Of a DNA stretch of 64,000 nucleotides, positions 48,801-60,661 are shown in pieces. Source of the stretch: Morella rubra (Eukaryota; Streptophyta; Magnoliopsida; Fagales; Myricaceae). How positions within the stretch are numbered: position 1 is the first letter of the stretch; every line of letters begins with the position of its first letter. Both the position numbers and the translations under genes were made by a program. The stretch is from NCBI GenBank assembly GCA_003952965.2, contig CM025849.1, forward strand, positions 34,995,942-35,059,941, given 5' to 3'. A model generated the notes under the pieces. It ran no database searches. It saw only the letters and a list, made by a program, of their open reading frames with translations, and had not been told where the DNA came from.

Positions 48801-50090
48801 GGTGAAAGCACTGTATGGGAATCCTAGATCCCATGAAAAGCTGTCTTTCTTCATTTAGTTGGTATTGCAGTATAAGATACTAATGGTGGACAACTTAACT
48901 GCTACAAAATAGATTATCAAAGAGAGTTGTGATTTGCAACGTGGATCTGAAATCTGTAGACCCACCCGTTTATTTACTGTTCATTCCTTGATAATTTGAC
49001 AGTTTGGTTTCTTTCTTTCGAATCATTGATATGTCATATGCAAGGTTAAAGTCATGACTATATTTGAATGACATTTGGAAACAACGTGCCTTGGGCTTCA
49101 AGGTGCACACTCTAAATTTGTTTTGTGGTAAATAAGACATCACATTTTACCGCAAATAGAACAAACAAGTGTCTAGATATGGAATATGCTTTGGAATCAT
49201 TTGACAAGACAATCAGTTATGCTAGTAGATAATTTTAAACCCAAGAAGAGAGTTGGTTGACTACAATAGCTCCTTGGAAATCTAATGTGCAGCATCATTG
49301 ACAACTGTAATTAGAAAAAGGCATAGCTAAGAATATCTATCCATGATATTGATGTTCCATATATTCCAGTCAATGTAACGTGCATTCTACTTTATTTAAC
49401 ACACATGAAGTCCTAGAATGAAAAATCCTCTTAATTGCAATATCGAAGAGAACTAAGCAGAACAAAATTTACAGTTACCAATGAACTTCGCCAATATCTC
49501 ATCCATTCCAGTGACATCTGAACTTACATTCTATAGGGTTGTCATGCCTAGTAGTCCTTGCATTTTCTGCCCACTCTGCATGTACTGCAGCAGTCTGCTC
49601 GTTTATCACTGTTGAAGACATCCCAAAAGGCCTACTATATTCATCAATTCTTGGTTCGTGATCATTCACCGCATAGGCATGACAATGATTGTAACACAAA
49701 CTGCTCCAGTCTTCAGTGAGTTCAACATTGTAAGGAGTTGGGTACGTTGATGGGTACAGACTCTCCTGCGCACATGGGAACAAATATTATGCTTACGTGA
49801 AAATCTTAATGACTTTTGCAGTGATATATATTTAGAAATCGGCAACTGGGAAACAAATATCAACAAAACGATCTCTATCAATTCAGAACAGTTCCAAATC
49901 TTCTGGATTAAATCCTTGCAGAATAATATAGAAATGCAATTTATCTATATCTCACAATTCTCCAAAAAAAAGTACACCAAAAATAGGGAACCTGGAAATC
50001 TGAAGCATCAGAAAAATTAAACTGACGAATTATGTCTAGAAAGGGCTCCATAAGGCTTCCAGCTGTAGGATGAGGATAGCTGGTGCTCAT
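45897..50090 (-). CDS. BIG BROTHER-like RING-H2 E3 ubiquitin ligase, 7 coding exons
   Basis: Coding exons (minus): 49992-50090, 49528-49765, 48242-48276, 47852-47896, 47332-47459, 46058-46166 and 45897-45953. All introns are GT-AG, phases are compatible, and the product is 236 residues, close to Arabidopsis BIG BROTHER (about 248). The middle part reads IIWEDNIDPDNMTYEELLDL, then GEAVGTQSRGLSQEQISLLP. The C-terminal RING-H2 domain is CVICQ, x13, PCKHVYHASC, GTRWLSINKACPLC, giving the C3H2C3 zinc ligands at residues of about 181-221. The family catalyses ubiquitin transfer from an E2 and restricts organ growth (BB acting with DA1 in Arabidopsis). The start used is MSTSYPHPTAG. Just upstream, one frame off, the DNA reads NPPVEVHY, reminiscent of the N-terminus of relatives, so the start may have shifted. 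Confidence 0.9.
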
Positions 50091-51332
50091 AATGAACTTC
50101 CACAGGAGGGTTCCAACTCAGTCTGAGCCACAAAGCTCCAATACAAGCAATCTGTAGGATTTAACAAACAGAATATATTACACTGATCGATCCATATCCA
50201 GAAGCAACAAAGCAGACAGAAAAATAAATGATTAGCTGCCAAGCTGATAATTCCTGAAAAGTCACTATTGCAGATTCTTTCAAGGAATCGACAGAAGGCA
50301 ATTAATTTCTGATCTCTAGGAGATTCCTACAACTTCACGACCAGACCACCAAACAGAATTGCCTTGTGATTTCTAATTATAGTCGGAAAGTTATATTAAC
50401 CATTCCTCCCTTAGGTGTGACATACAAATTGTTGTTCCCGCTTGTAAACTTTCAAATTAGCAGAAGGTTATTTTCAATCATACAATTCGGCTACCATTCT
50501 AACTTGTAAACAGCAAGTCGTTCCATGCAGATGTTAACTTGTAGTGAACTTTCTACAGAGTTAATATCAGTGCAGACAATCAGGACATAACGGAGGAGAT
50601 ATTCACGTATTTAAGATGGAAATAGAAGAACCATAGAAACGCCGTCACCAAAGTTTTAATATTTCAACCAACTGCAACCAAATCATCATGAATTCTCCAT
50701 ATTCACTATGATCTATATTACGAGCTCTGTTCAGCGCTCAGAAAATCAAGGGAACGAAAACTGAACAAAAACACATTACAAATTAATGATCTCGAAATCT
50801 TTCGAAAACTCCAAATATATCGTAGGAAAAAAAAATGCATCCATACGAGCGTAATAGAAAGCAATTCCTGCTTGCAAGAGTTCAAGGCCTCCAATGGAAA
50901 CCACATTTCGTTTCGTTTCCCCTCTTTGACCCGATTTTCTCAGAACCAAACAGAAAAACAAGCAAAATCACCCAAAAGAAAAAGTACTTCATTGCATGAC
51001 ACTGATCTCCTAGAGCTCAGTCACAGCAACAAAACATCACGCAATTTTACTTTCGTTCTCTCTCCCGGATTTCAGTCTCCCGACTTTTAAGATAAAGCAG
51101 AGAAACCGAACAAATGGAATCAATTGATCAAAAGGATCACAGGAAACCGCATTTTTTGTAGACACATATATTGATATACAACAGGAGCTCATAAAAAAAG
51201 AATAACTCGCAAAAAAAAAGAAGACGGATTAAAAAGAGAGATCAGAGAACCGACATGGATAACTTTTCTTCTGAGATGTGCTTCCACTGCATCTCTATCT
51301 CTGTGAGAGAAGTTGAGAACGCTTTGGCCACC
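50091..51332 (-). other. 5' UTR and probable 5' UTR intron of the RING E3 gene
   Basis: No coding exon upstream of 50090 was found. A likely acceptor (CCTACAG on the minus strand, near 50155) and the TATA box at about 51340 suggest a leader exon near 51245-51310 and a 5' UTR intron of about 1.1 kb. Donor position not resolved. Confidence 0.5.
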
Positions 51333-51347
51333 TTTATATATATATAT
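51333..51347 (-). promoter_or_regulatory. TATA box of the RING E3 gene
   Basis: Minus strand GATATATATATATAAAGG, flanked by a CT/GA tract (51348-51358), about 1.25 kb upstream of the ATG, in keeping with a spliced leader. Confidence 0.55.
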
Positions 51348-51509
51348 CTCTCTCTCTGGCTTTTCGCAGTTCTCTGTTTTACGCTGCGGTTTTTTTTCAG
51401 TGACACGCGGAACGAACTCCGTTACGTGTGAGGAAAAAATGAACTGGGATCACGCGCTCCGTGACAACAATAATAGCACCGCAACTCCTCTTCGTTTCTT
51501 TTACTTTTA

Positions 51510-52190
51510 GGGATAAATCCCAAATTTATGTATCATTTACAATTTTATCTAATTAGTTTCTAAATTTTAAAATTCATAAAATTAATCACTAAGTTTAAAA
51601 TCTATCAGATTTGAAGGGTCGTACGAGAAATTCATAAAATTAATCTTGAAGTTTAAAATTCATCAATTTTAAAGAGTCGTGTGTGCGTGGTAGCCCGAGT
51701 GCCGAGTGGTATGGGAGTTTGAAATAGGACGCCCAAAAATGAGTGTGGAGGGAGATCTTTGGATCGAACACTCTAGCCTCCAACATCACTCGCATATTGG
51801 TGCGCTGTGGTGACGGTCCTCTCTTCACAATGCAAGTAACTATGATTCAATTCGAACATGTTATAACGGGCATGGCAAAATCAGGAATGAATTTGAAGGA
51901 GAACAAACTCCAAAGAAAAAATAACAAAATAAAAATTATTACGTAACCATTTGTAGAGGCGGCCCCCTACTTCCACCTCTAATAACAGGTGAGAGTTCTT
52001 ATGGTCATGCCCAGAGTTAACTACGCTAGTCAGCCCTTCTACTCATTTTCTCAAGGAAAAAAAAGTAGTGGAGAACTAATATTTTGATGAATTTTAAATT
52101 TTAAAGATTAATTTAATAGATTTCAAAGCTCAAGGTTAATCACATATGGTATTATATCATATGGATGAAATTGGTATTTACCTTCTTCTT
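51510..52190. repeat. Possible MITE-like inverted repeat
   Basis: The two ends show a degenerate inverted match (GGGATAAATCCCAAATTTATG on the left; GGTAAATACCAATTTCATCC on the right, read inward), with AAATTTTAAAATTCAT-type repeats just inside. The centre (51670-52040) is GC-richer and unassigned. No clean target duplication was seen. Confidence 0.35.
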
Positions 52191-55183
52191 TTTTCAATTT
52201 TTTTTTTTTTTTTGGAGGAAACTTTTTAGCAAATTTTATTACATGAGCATGTGAGCTACCTCACCCACTAATAAATAACTTATGATGATGGTTCACATGC
52301 ACTTCAGTGGAGCAGAGGCTGAGTGATGGTATTCATTGCAATGTTCATCCCTTTGTGTCTAAAGGATATTACATTAGCTTTTACAAAGATGTTGGATGTT
52401 TAAAGAATATTGGGGTTTTAATTACTCAATTAAACAGGAACATGTTTGGTCTTTGTCTCTACAAGTAAATTTTCTTCCCAATATTTTGAACAAATTTCCT
52501 CGGGTTATTATAGGACTAGGGAACTTAACAACGGATCTAATTTATGGTTATTAAAGTTTTTTTTCAAAAAAAAAAATACCTGCCTGTCCAAACTATATGG
52601 TAAACATTATTTTTGTAGTCGAAAATTATGAAATTCCTCATATTAAACCTCAATCAGTAGTGTCTTTTAATAATACAAAAATGATTCACACCTTAGAAAT
52701 ATGTTGCAAGATTCTGATCAACACTTACAATTTTATAAGAAAAATAAAAAAAATTAATAATGAAATAAAAAATTATGAGTTGAACAAATTTATTAATTAA
52801 GCTCTTTAATATTCGACATACAAAATAAAAATATTTTGTTTTGGTAAATTGGTGTCCGAACTAGATTATATATACCTATTAATCTCAAAATTTGTACAGT
52901 TCTCTAGTCTCACGCAATCTGGATAATTAACTACTTACTTCAAAGTGGATGTCATTAACAAAACTGAATCCTTGGTTAGTGGATGGAGGTGCAGTTGGTG
53001 GTTGGCTTGTGGGTAGAGGAAGGATCACCAAAACCCATCTGAATCATCTGATCTTGACTCCCTCAAAGTCAGAAGTTGGCGACTGTTGGGGTTTGCTAGG
53101 AATATAAAACAAAAAGCAGACTGCCATTAAAGAAGCACCCTTTTCTCCTTTTGCATAGCTGGGTGCAATTCTTTCGCTGCTCAACAATCATGATTCATGT
53201 GGGAACCTGCATGCCTTCCGTGTCGTCTAGCTGGGTAGAGCATCGAATTCTCCCAATAACAAAAGAAAATTATGTTAATTTGGGCATCATAATCTTCTCC
53301 ATTTGATTCATTATACCCTACGATTTAAACTTCTTTGATACATTTTACTCCTAATTATTTTTATTACATTACATCCATCATTTTATTTTAGATTTTTGCA
53401 TCTTTAATTTAAATTTTCTTTTATTTGACGGAAAATTAATTTTTTATTGTACGAAATAACAAATTTATACCCATAATTTTTTTATGATAATCATCTTATT
53501 AGAATAAAATCATAAATTCAGACGTTAAAAATTAATGCTCAGAAGATTTTAACAAGGGTGCAAAAGCTCTAAAACTAGATATAATATGATAAAAATAATA
53601 ATTGGAGTACAAAGTGTTGACTCTCAAAATTATAGAATAAAAATTTGTATTTATTTCTTTTCTTAATAATTTTTTTTCGAATCTAAATATGTCTAAGGAA
53701 TGAAACAAAACGAATTATTTGGAATTTCTTTCAAAGGATCTACTCTGTTTCGCGCTGGCAACAAGCATTCTCATGTGGTTTGACAGAATTATTACTTGTG
53801 GATGAAGGTTCACAATGGATTGATGCCAGAAGATGACAAAAGATTAGGTGCTCTGCATTTTCCTTACAGATATAGTCCTCTGCATTTGTATTGATTTTAG
53901 AGACGAAATAGGCTGGCCAATCATTGGTGAAGCAGAGCAACCATGGCTCAAGAAGTCCCTCTACACCAATGAAAGAGTGTGTAGATGTAATGCTTGACAA
54001 AATGATTGCAAATTGGCCCCAACGTAAAGGTTTTCACCGTCACCTTAATTGTGTCCTCCATTCACATTTGCTAGATGATTGGAGTTTTGGGTCTGCCGTG
54101 GCACAGCCCTGAGCATGAATGGCAAAGGCTGTCACGCATGTGGGAGAGAGAGAGAGGGACAGAGAGAAGGCAAGTCTTTGGGAGACATCAGACATGCATG
54201 AGCGAGTGATTGATCAGAATGGAACAAAACCTGGCGTGCAAGGGAAGGGGTCACGACTCCTAATAATATTTTCTCCTTTTTGTTTGAAAACGTATCAATT
54301 GTGGGGTCACAAACTTGCCTTTTAACCCTGCACGACAAGCAATAACACAAAGGAACTACAAATGTCAACAATAAGAGAACAGGATCATGTTTGTTTGTTT
54401 TATATAGAGAGAGACCATCAAAGAATTGCACAGTATAATTTCTAGCTTGAATTGTATAGTGTAATTTATATAAAGATAGACATAATAAGTAGACTCAACA
54501 CCATTAAATATTATTCGTGTAAAGTTTCAAGCAACATAAGCTCTATAATAAGATCCGCCTATTGTATTTATCATTCTTCAAATTACACCATGTAATTCGA
54601 ACAGAAACGTAGAATTTGATCTGTGAATCTAAGAAGTAATCTAAAGTCCTTTAAAATTAAAGTGAGCATGTGGCTGACACTTTCTTGGGCTCTTACAAGA
54701 ATACTCCTAAAAGAATCAAGATCATCTGATGGGTAAGGATTGTTAAGTAAATTAGCTTTTGGCTAGCTAGCACTTGCTTTCACTCCACTTGTAACTTTAA
54801 GTGCCTGTTTTATTGTTAGCCAGTTGCCACGACGCAAAGGTCTGATACAGTGAGCTCTTTTAGTAGAGTTTCAGAAAACAAAAGAAAAAAGAATTCTTTT
54901 AGTAAAGTTTGTTTCTTTGTTTTTGGCCAAACATCATACTACTTCTATGTCTATAGATAAAAATTAAATTCAACCTCTCAAATTTTAATTTGTCTGATTA
55001 TGACCTAAAAGTTATCCGAAAAAAAAAATCAATTATCACCCACCGTTCGATTTTCAAGATGGTAACCTCAATAATTTGGAGCTTTTTGCCACAATTTTAA
55101 GAAAAACCATTTGAATTCCCCGTTTCTATAGCCATCCTTTGATGGTTGCAATTGATTGCTCAAGGATCAGCCCAACAAAGAGT
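52191..55183. other. Intergenic AT-rich DNA
   Basis: No recognisable gene. A T-run lies at about 52196-52214. An 86-codon minus ORF (53740-54000) has no recognisable domain. I looked for leucine-rich repeats belonging to the resistance gene across the gap and saw none. Confidence 0.5.
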
Positions 55184-56183
55184 NNNNNNNNNNNNNNNNN
55201 NNNNNNNNNNNNNNNNNNNNNNNNNNNNNNNNNNNNNNNNNNNNNNNNNNNNNNNNNNNNNNNNNNNNNNNNNNNNNNNNNNNNNNNNNNNNNNNNNNNN
55301 NNNNNNNNNNNNNNNNNNNNNNNNNNNNNNNNNNNNNNNNNNNNNNNNNNNNNNNNNNNNNNNNNNNNNNNNNNNNNNNNNNNNNNNNNNNNNNNNNNNN
55401 NNNNNNNNNNNNNNNNNNNNNNNNNNNNNNNNNNNNNNNNNNNNNNNNNNNNNNNNNNNNNNNNNNNNNNNNNNNNNNNNNNNNNNNNNNNNNNNNNNNN
55501 NNNNNNNNNNNNNNNNNNNNNNNNNNNNNNNNNNNNNNNNNNNNNNNNNNNNNNNNNNNNNNNNNNNNNNNNNNNNNNNNNNNNNNNNNNNNNNNNNNNN
55601 NNNNNNNNNNNNNNNNNNNNNNNNNNNNNNNNNNNNNNNNNNNNNNNNNNNNNNNNNNNNNNNNNNNNNNNNNNNNNNNNNNNNNNNNNNNNNNNNNNNN
55701 NNNNNNNNNNNNNNNNNNNNNNNNNNNNNNNNNNNNNNNNNNNNNNNNNNNNNNNNNNNNNNNNNNNNNNNNNNNNNNNNNNNNNNNNNNNNNNNNNNNN
55801 NNNNNNNNNNNNNNNNNNNNNNNNNNNNNNNNNNNNNNNNNNNNNNNNNNNNNNNNNNNNNNNNNNNNNNNNNNNNNNNNNNNNNNNNNNNNNNNNNNNN
55901 NNNNNNNNNNNNNNNNNNNNNNNNNNNNNNNNNNNNNNNNNNNNNNNNNNNNNNNNNNNNNNNNNNNNNNNNNNNNNNNNNNNNNNNNNNNNNNNNNNNN
56001 NNNNNNNNNNNNNNNNNNNNNNNNNNNNNNNNNNNNNNNNNNNNNNNNNNNNNNNNNNNNNNNNNNNNNNNNNNNNNNNNNNNNNNNNNNNNNNNNNNNN
56101 NNNNNNNNNNNNNNNNNNNNNNNNNNNNNNNNNNNNNNNNNNNNNNNNNNNNNNNNNNNNNNNNNNNNNNNNNNNNNNNNNNN
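55184..56183. other. Assembly gap, 1000 N
   Basis: Exactly 1000 consecutive N, a conventional placeholder for a gap of unknown true size. Long open frames crossing it are artefacts. It removes the rest of the NB-ARC exon and any LRR exons of the resistance gene. Confidence 0.98.
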
Positions 56184-57653
56184 CCCATGGGCAACTAGAA
56201 TATGTTGATCTCTAGTTGTTATAATGACTCTGCTTCCTGGGCCAAACCACTTCTTATCTCCAGCTAATTTTTCAAGTTGTTTCAAATTATCAACATCGTC
56301 AAGAACCAAAAGAACCTTTTTATTGCAGAGTCTATCCCTTATTACCATAATTCCCCTGTCCACATTTCCCAACTTTAAGTCCGAGTCACCCGAAATCTCA
56401 TATAAAAGTCTTTCTTGTAATTGAACCAAACCATACTGCTCTGAAATTTCCCTGATATTAGCAAGAAAGCTGCTAACTTCAAATTGATTGGCAATTAAGT
56501 TGTATACAGCTTTTGCGATGGTGGTTTTACCTATTCCACCAATTCCATGGACTCCAATCATGCCAACATCATCACATCCAAGACTTAGTAATGTACTCAC
56601 GGCATGTATATGAGAATCTAATCCAACTGGGTGCTTTGCAACATTTAGAAAAGTTCGGTTCGAATGATTTGATATCTCTTTCACAATTGTCTGGATAAAT
56701 TCAGGCTCGTGCCTACAATCAAAGAGTATAACAAATATGCAGCACTGATTGGGAAAAGAGAAAAAGAAGAAGAAAGAAAAAAATTGTTAAATTGTGTCCA
56801 GGAGAAAGGTAAAAATAAATAAATGTACTTTCAAAGCAAATTTTCCCTTTGAATAAAGGTCTAGTCAGTTTTTCTTTCCCCTACACAGTCCAGAGCTATT
56901 GAAGAGTGACAACCACTGCCGCATGGTTTACAGGTTGCAAATTGTGTAGTATTTCACTCCCTGTCTTCTTACTCACTCCAGTTTTCAACTCCACAGTTCT
57001 AATTCAAGAACTCAATGCAAGAAAATTAACGACATGCACTAATTCCAGCTGAAAAAATCGAAAAGGGAAAATAGAAAAAATAAATAAATGAATTGTACAG
57101 CGTACCTGTTGCTCAGATGCCACCCAGATAAACTGGCTACTTCTTGGAGAGCCCCCTTCCACCTCCTCACCGTTTCCATATTATCGTTGAATTTCTCTTC
57201 ATGCATAGTCAGCGCTTCTCCGAAGCTCCCTTCCAGTTTCCGCACCTCGGAAGGATCCACATCGTAGAAAATGGGTAGAACCATCTGTCCTAGTTATTTC
57301 TGACACTCGAGAATCTTCACAAGTTCATCTAAGCACCATGTGGAAGTGGCATAGTTCTTAGAGAAGACGATGATGGAAATCTTTGATTGTTCTATTGCTT
57401 CCAAAAGCCCATGTGATATTTCCTCTCCCCTCCTAAGTTCCTTGCCATCTTCGAAGGTTTTGACCCCGTTTTGACATAAAGCGTGATAGAGATGGCCGGT
57501 AAAGCCTTTGCGGGTATCTTCCCCTCTGAAACTCAGGAACACGTCATAGTTCCAATGAGGGACAGAAGAAGAAGAAGAAGAAGAAGAAGAAGAAGAAGAG
57601 GAGAAAGACACACTTTGGATGGTCATGGGCTCACACCAACAGTGAAGAACCAC
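56184..57653 (-). pseudogene. TIR-NB-ARC(-LRR) disease resistance gene, nonsense codon in TIR, 3' part in gap
   Basis: Exon 1 (57106-57653) encodes the TIR domain. The likely start is the second Met (57624-57626, MTIQSVSF), followed by a poly-Ser tract (GAA/AGA microsatellite at 57568-57600), then YDVFLSFRGEDTRKGFTGHL and STWCLDELVKILECQK. The Glu of CLDEL is the NADase glutamate. A TAA at 57294-57296 then interrupts an otherwise continuous frame that goes on LGQMVLPIFYDVDPSEVRK to GWHLSN. Intron 56713-57105 is GT-AG. Exon 2 (from 56712) carries the NB-ARC P-loop GVHGIGGIGKTTIAKAVYN, kinase-2 KKVLLVLDDVDN and RNBS-B GPGSRVIITTRDQHIL before running into the gap. Such proteins detect pathogen effectors inside the cell. 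With the stop, only a partial TIR of about 110 residues would be made, so it is probably a pseudogene. Confidence 0.88.
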
Positions 57654-59053
57654 TAAAGCCTCTGCATCACTTCAGCAGTTCATACCCTCTCTGAAGAAGA
57701 AAATAAATAGATCATAGATACTCTCCCCAAAAACTACCATCAGAACCTTGTTGTGGCCGTCCAGCACATTAGTGAGTCAAAGCACATTCGTGGGCCTCAC
57801 GTTAAATGAAAAGAAGTAGGACAACATGAGTTGCCGCACAACATAGACACTAGCTAGCCAGTGAAGAGGAAAAAGCGGAATTGGCCCGCGTGAAAGAGAG
57901 AGAAGAGTGAAGAGAGAAAGGAAGGCAGAAGGGTGTTTCGGAAGTGCTAATATTCCAATTGGGAATCTTGTGTTGTGCTTTGACCTTCGTCCGGGATTCG
58001 GCCCGAATTTGTGGTGAGATTGATTTTTAATTTGCCGTAACATAAATTTTGAGCAAAAATTTGAATATATTATAATAGATTTATTTCAAAATTATCTAGT
58101 GAATTTTCACTTCACATTAACGGATTTTCTATATAAATCTAGTATCTTCCCTTGTTTTCTTAGTACTTAATTTTTTTTTTTGTTTGTCTTTAGTTTGCTC
58201 GAAGATATTATTAAATTTGCACAATAATTTGGCCCAACATACATATCATGTGATCTTCGATTTGTACCCTTTTAAAACTTTACATTTTTTATAATTTATC
58301 CTCGAAAGTCAATTGTAAAACACATAGCGTGAGAAGTAAAAGAGTGGTAATTTTAAGACTAAAAGTATAATTAAAAAAAAAAAAAAAAGAGTTAAAGCTA
58401 AAGTCGGAGTCAGACAAAGAGGAAGAAAACGGACAAAGAATAGAATCTTTTCGCCGGAAAGTGAAGCATTATCACCCTTGAATACGCAACTATGATGGAG
58501 GACCGGTACTTTCTGTTATTGCTTGTGGAGGTGAAGTCCGCAATAACTGTTTTGTCTCTCCCAACGTATTCCGTGGCTTCGGAGAAAAAAACCCAGTGAA
58601 CGAGAAGAAAACCATCGGTCGAATTACAGCGGCTGGCAACGCGTCTCCTGGGATTCCTTCGTGGAGAAGATTGATAAAATATGTACACTTTTTGGTAGGG
58701 GAATAATCAGCCAAAAGATCCAATTTTTGTCGTTTGGCAGAGGTAAGAATTTTCCAGCAAATAACTGGTGCTGTGGTGCAACTTCGGCCCAAACAACCAA
58801 TTCTCCATAATTCCCCGATAGATGAGACCGCGCCCAATAGCAGTCTACATAGAAGAGATTTGTGACCACGGGCGGCGTAGTGAAAACCAAGCCACAACTA
58901 GGGCTGTGCTTAGGCGGTTTCTGCCCCCACTGGCACCGGCACCACCCATATCGATGCCCTCAAATGGGTGCCGTCACCTGTTCCAATTAAGCCGGTACCA
59001 ATGCCTAGCTGTACCGATGGGTGGTAACCAGTGAGAGAGAAGTGGAGCTAAAC
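57654..59053. other. Intergenic, upstream of the TIR gene and left flank of the hAT element
   Basis: Overlapping minus-strand ORFs at 58410-58897 (up to 135 codons) show no family I recognise and may be chance. At about 58900-59053 a dispersed repeat begins (GGGCTGTGCTTAGGCGGTTT, CCGGTACCAATG) that continues after the hAT element at 63299. Confidence 0.5.
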
Positions 59054-59343
59054 CAGAGGCGGATCCAGGGGGTGGCCCTGGGCGGCCACCACCCATTGGA
59101 CTGGCCAAAAAAAAATTAATACACGTAAATTATTTTTTTATTTTTTTTATTTTTTCATAAGTTAGTCTGGGCCTATGGGAGCCCAATCCCCATAGGCCCA
59201 AGCCAACCCTGGTTTTAAGCCTGCAGGGACTGGGCCCATTAGGCCCAGGCCCTTTATTTTTTAAAATGCAGAGGGTGAAACGCGTCTGCCTTAAAAAAAA
59301 AAAAATTTAAAACGTAAAACGAAAAAAAATCAAAACAGGTTAC

Positions 59344-59391
<48 letters not shown>

Positions 59392-60091
59392 CCTCTCTCT
59401 TTCGAATTTTCCCTCCCCCTCTCTCTCTCGCCCACCGCCGCACGGCCCGCACCATCGTGCCCACTGGCCACTGCCCCGTTGTCCACCGCCCACCGCCTCA
59501 CCACTGCAGCTGTACCGCAGCACCAACATCCAGCCACTGCGCCGCACCAGTCACCACTGCAGGCTGCAGCTGCACCGCAGCACTAGCGTCGGTCCAGACA
59601 ACCACGACGACCATCGACCAGACGGTGATCAGTGATCTCACCTCTCAATTTCTCTCTCTGCCACGGCCCACCGCTCACGGACCCACCGCCCACGGTGACA
59701 CGGACCCAAGGTCCACCGTCCAAGCGTCCACAGTCTCTCTCTCAATCTCTCTTTTTTGCTCTCTACGGCTGCCGGCTTTTCCTCTCTCTCTCAACTCTAA
59801 ACTATCGGTCTCTGCCTCTCTCTCTTGACTCTAAACTCTCGGTCTCTGCCTCTCTCAGTCTCTCTCTTGACTCTCAGCTCTTTCTCAAATTCTCAATATC
59901 ATTATTTTGATTTTTGAGTCTTGACGGTTTCAATTTTTGCAGGCAGCAATTTACTCAAGATTTTACACTTGAAAATTGCTGGACCTCCGACCCCTAGTAC
60001 GTCTCTCTATTCAAGATTCTCTATCTACAATTAAGTAGAAAAATTCATTTATTTAGTATGCTAAAAATGCTTTAGGGTTTGAAATTTTATG

Positions 60092-60350
60092 ATTTGTGAA
60101 ATTGTTGGAAGATGAGATTGAATTGGTTTTGATATTTGCGCGTTGTGAAATTGTTGGATTATGAGAATGAATTGGTTTGGATATTTGTGGATTGTGAAAT
60201 TGTTGGATGATGGGATTGAATTGGTTTGGATATTTATGGATTGTGAAATTGTTGGAGGATGGATTGAATTGGTTTGGATATTTATGGTTTGTGAAATTGT
60301 TGGAGGATGGGATTGAATTGGTTTGGAATTTTGGATATATGTGATTTGTG
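60092..60350. repeat. Minisatellite in the hAT 5' region, about 50-bp unit
   Basis: Five imperfect copies of a unit containing TTGTGAAATTGTTGGA, GATGGGATTGAATTGGTTTG and GATATTTATGG. It lies upstream of the transposase ORF. Confidence 0.8.
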
Positions 60351-60661
60351 AAATTGTTTATTTGAATTGGTTTGTGAAATTGTTTTCATTTTTGAATAAT
60401 TTGATTGTAATATCAATTGAATGCAATGTAATTAGATTGGAATTTGGATTTGAATTAGGGATTTTGACATTTTGTGAAATTAGGGATTTTTTTAATAGTA
60501 TTATTTTTAATTAATTTTATTGTAATATCAATTAAATGCAACGTAATTAGTTTGGAATTTGGATTTGGATTTGGATTTGAATTAATTAGATTGGAATTTG
60601 AATTTTTGAGTTGTGATCCAATTGATTGATTGTTTTCACTTTGTTTTATTTTGTTTAGATA

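Noticed and set aside
55139-56684. Five ORFs of 344-505 codons spanning the N run
   Set aside because: They exist only because N is read as open. Only the non-N part of the minus-strand frame (NB-ARC) is real.
58410-58897. Overlapping ORFs of 88-135 codons
   Set aside because: No recognisable family and three competing frames; left as unassigned intergenic DNA.
59254-59910. ORFs in the hAT 5' region (His/Pro-rich and RE-repeat)
   Set aside because: Composition is driven by CT microsatellites; they lie upstream of the recognised transposase and lack domains.
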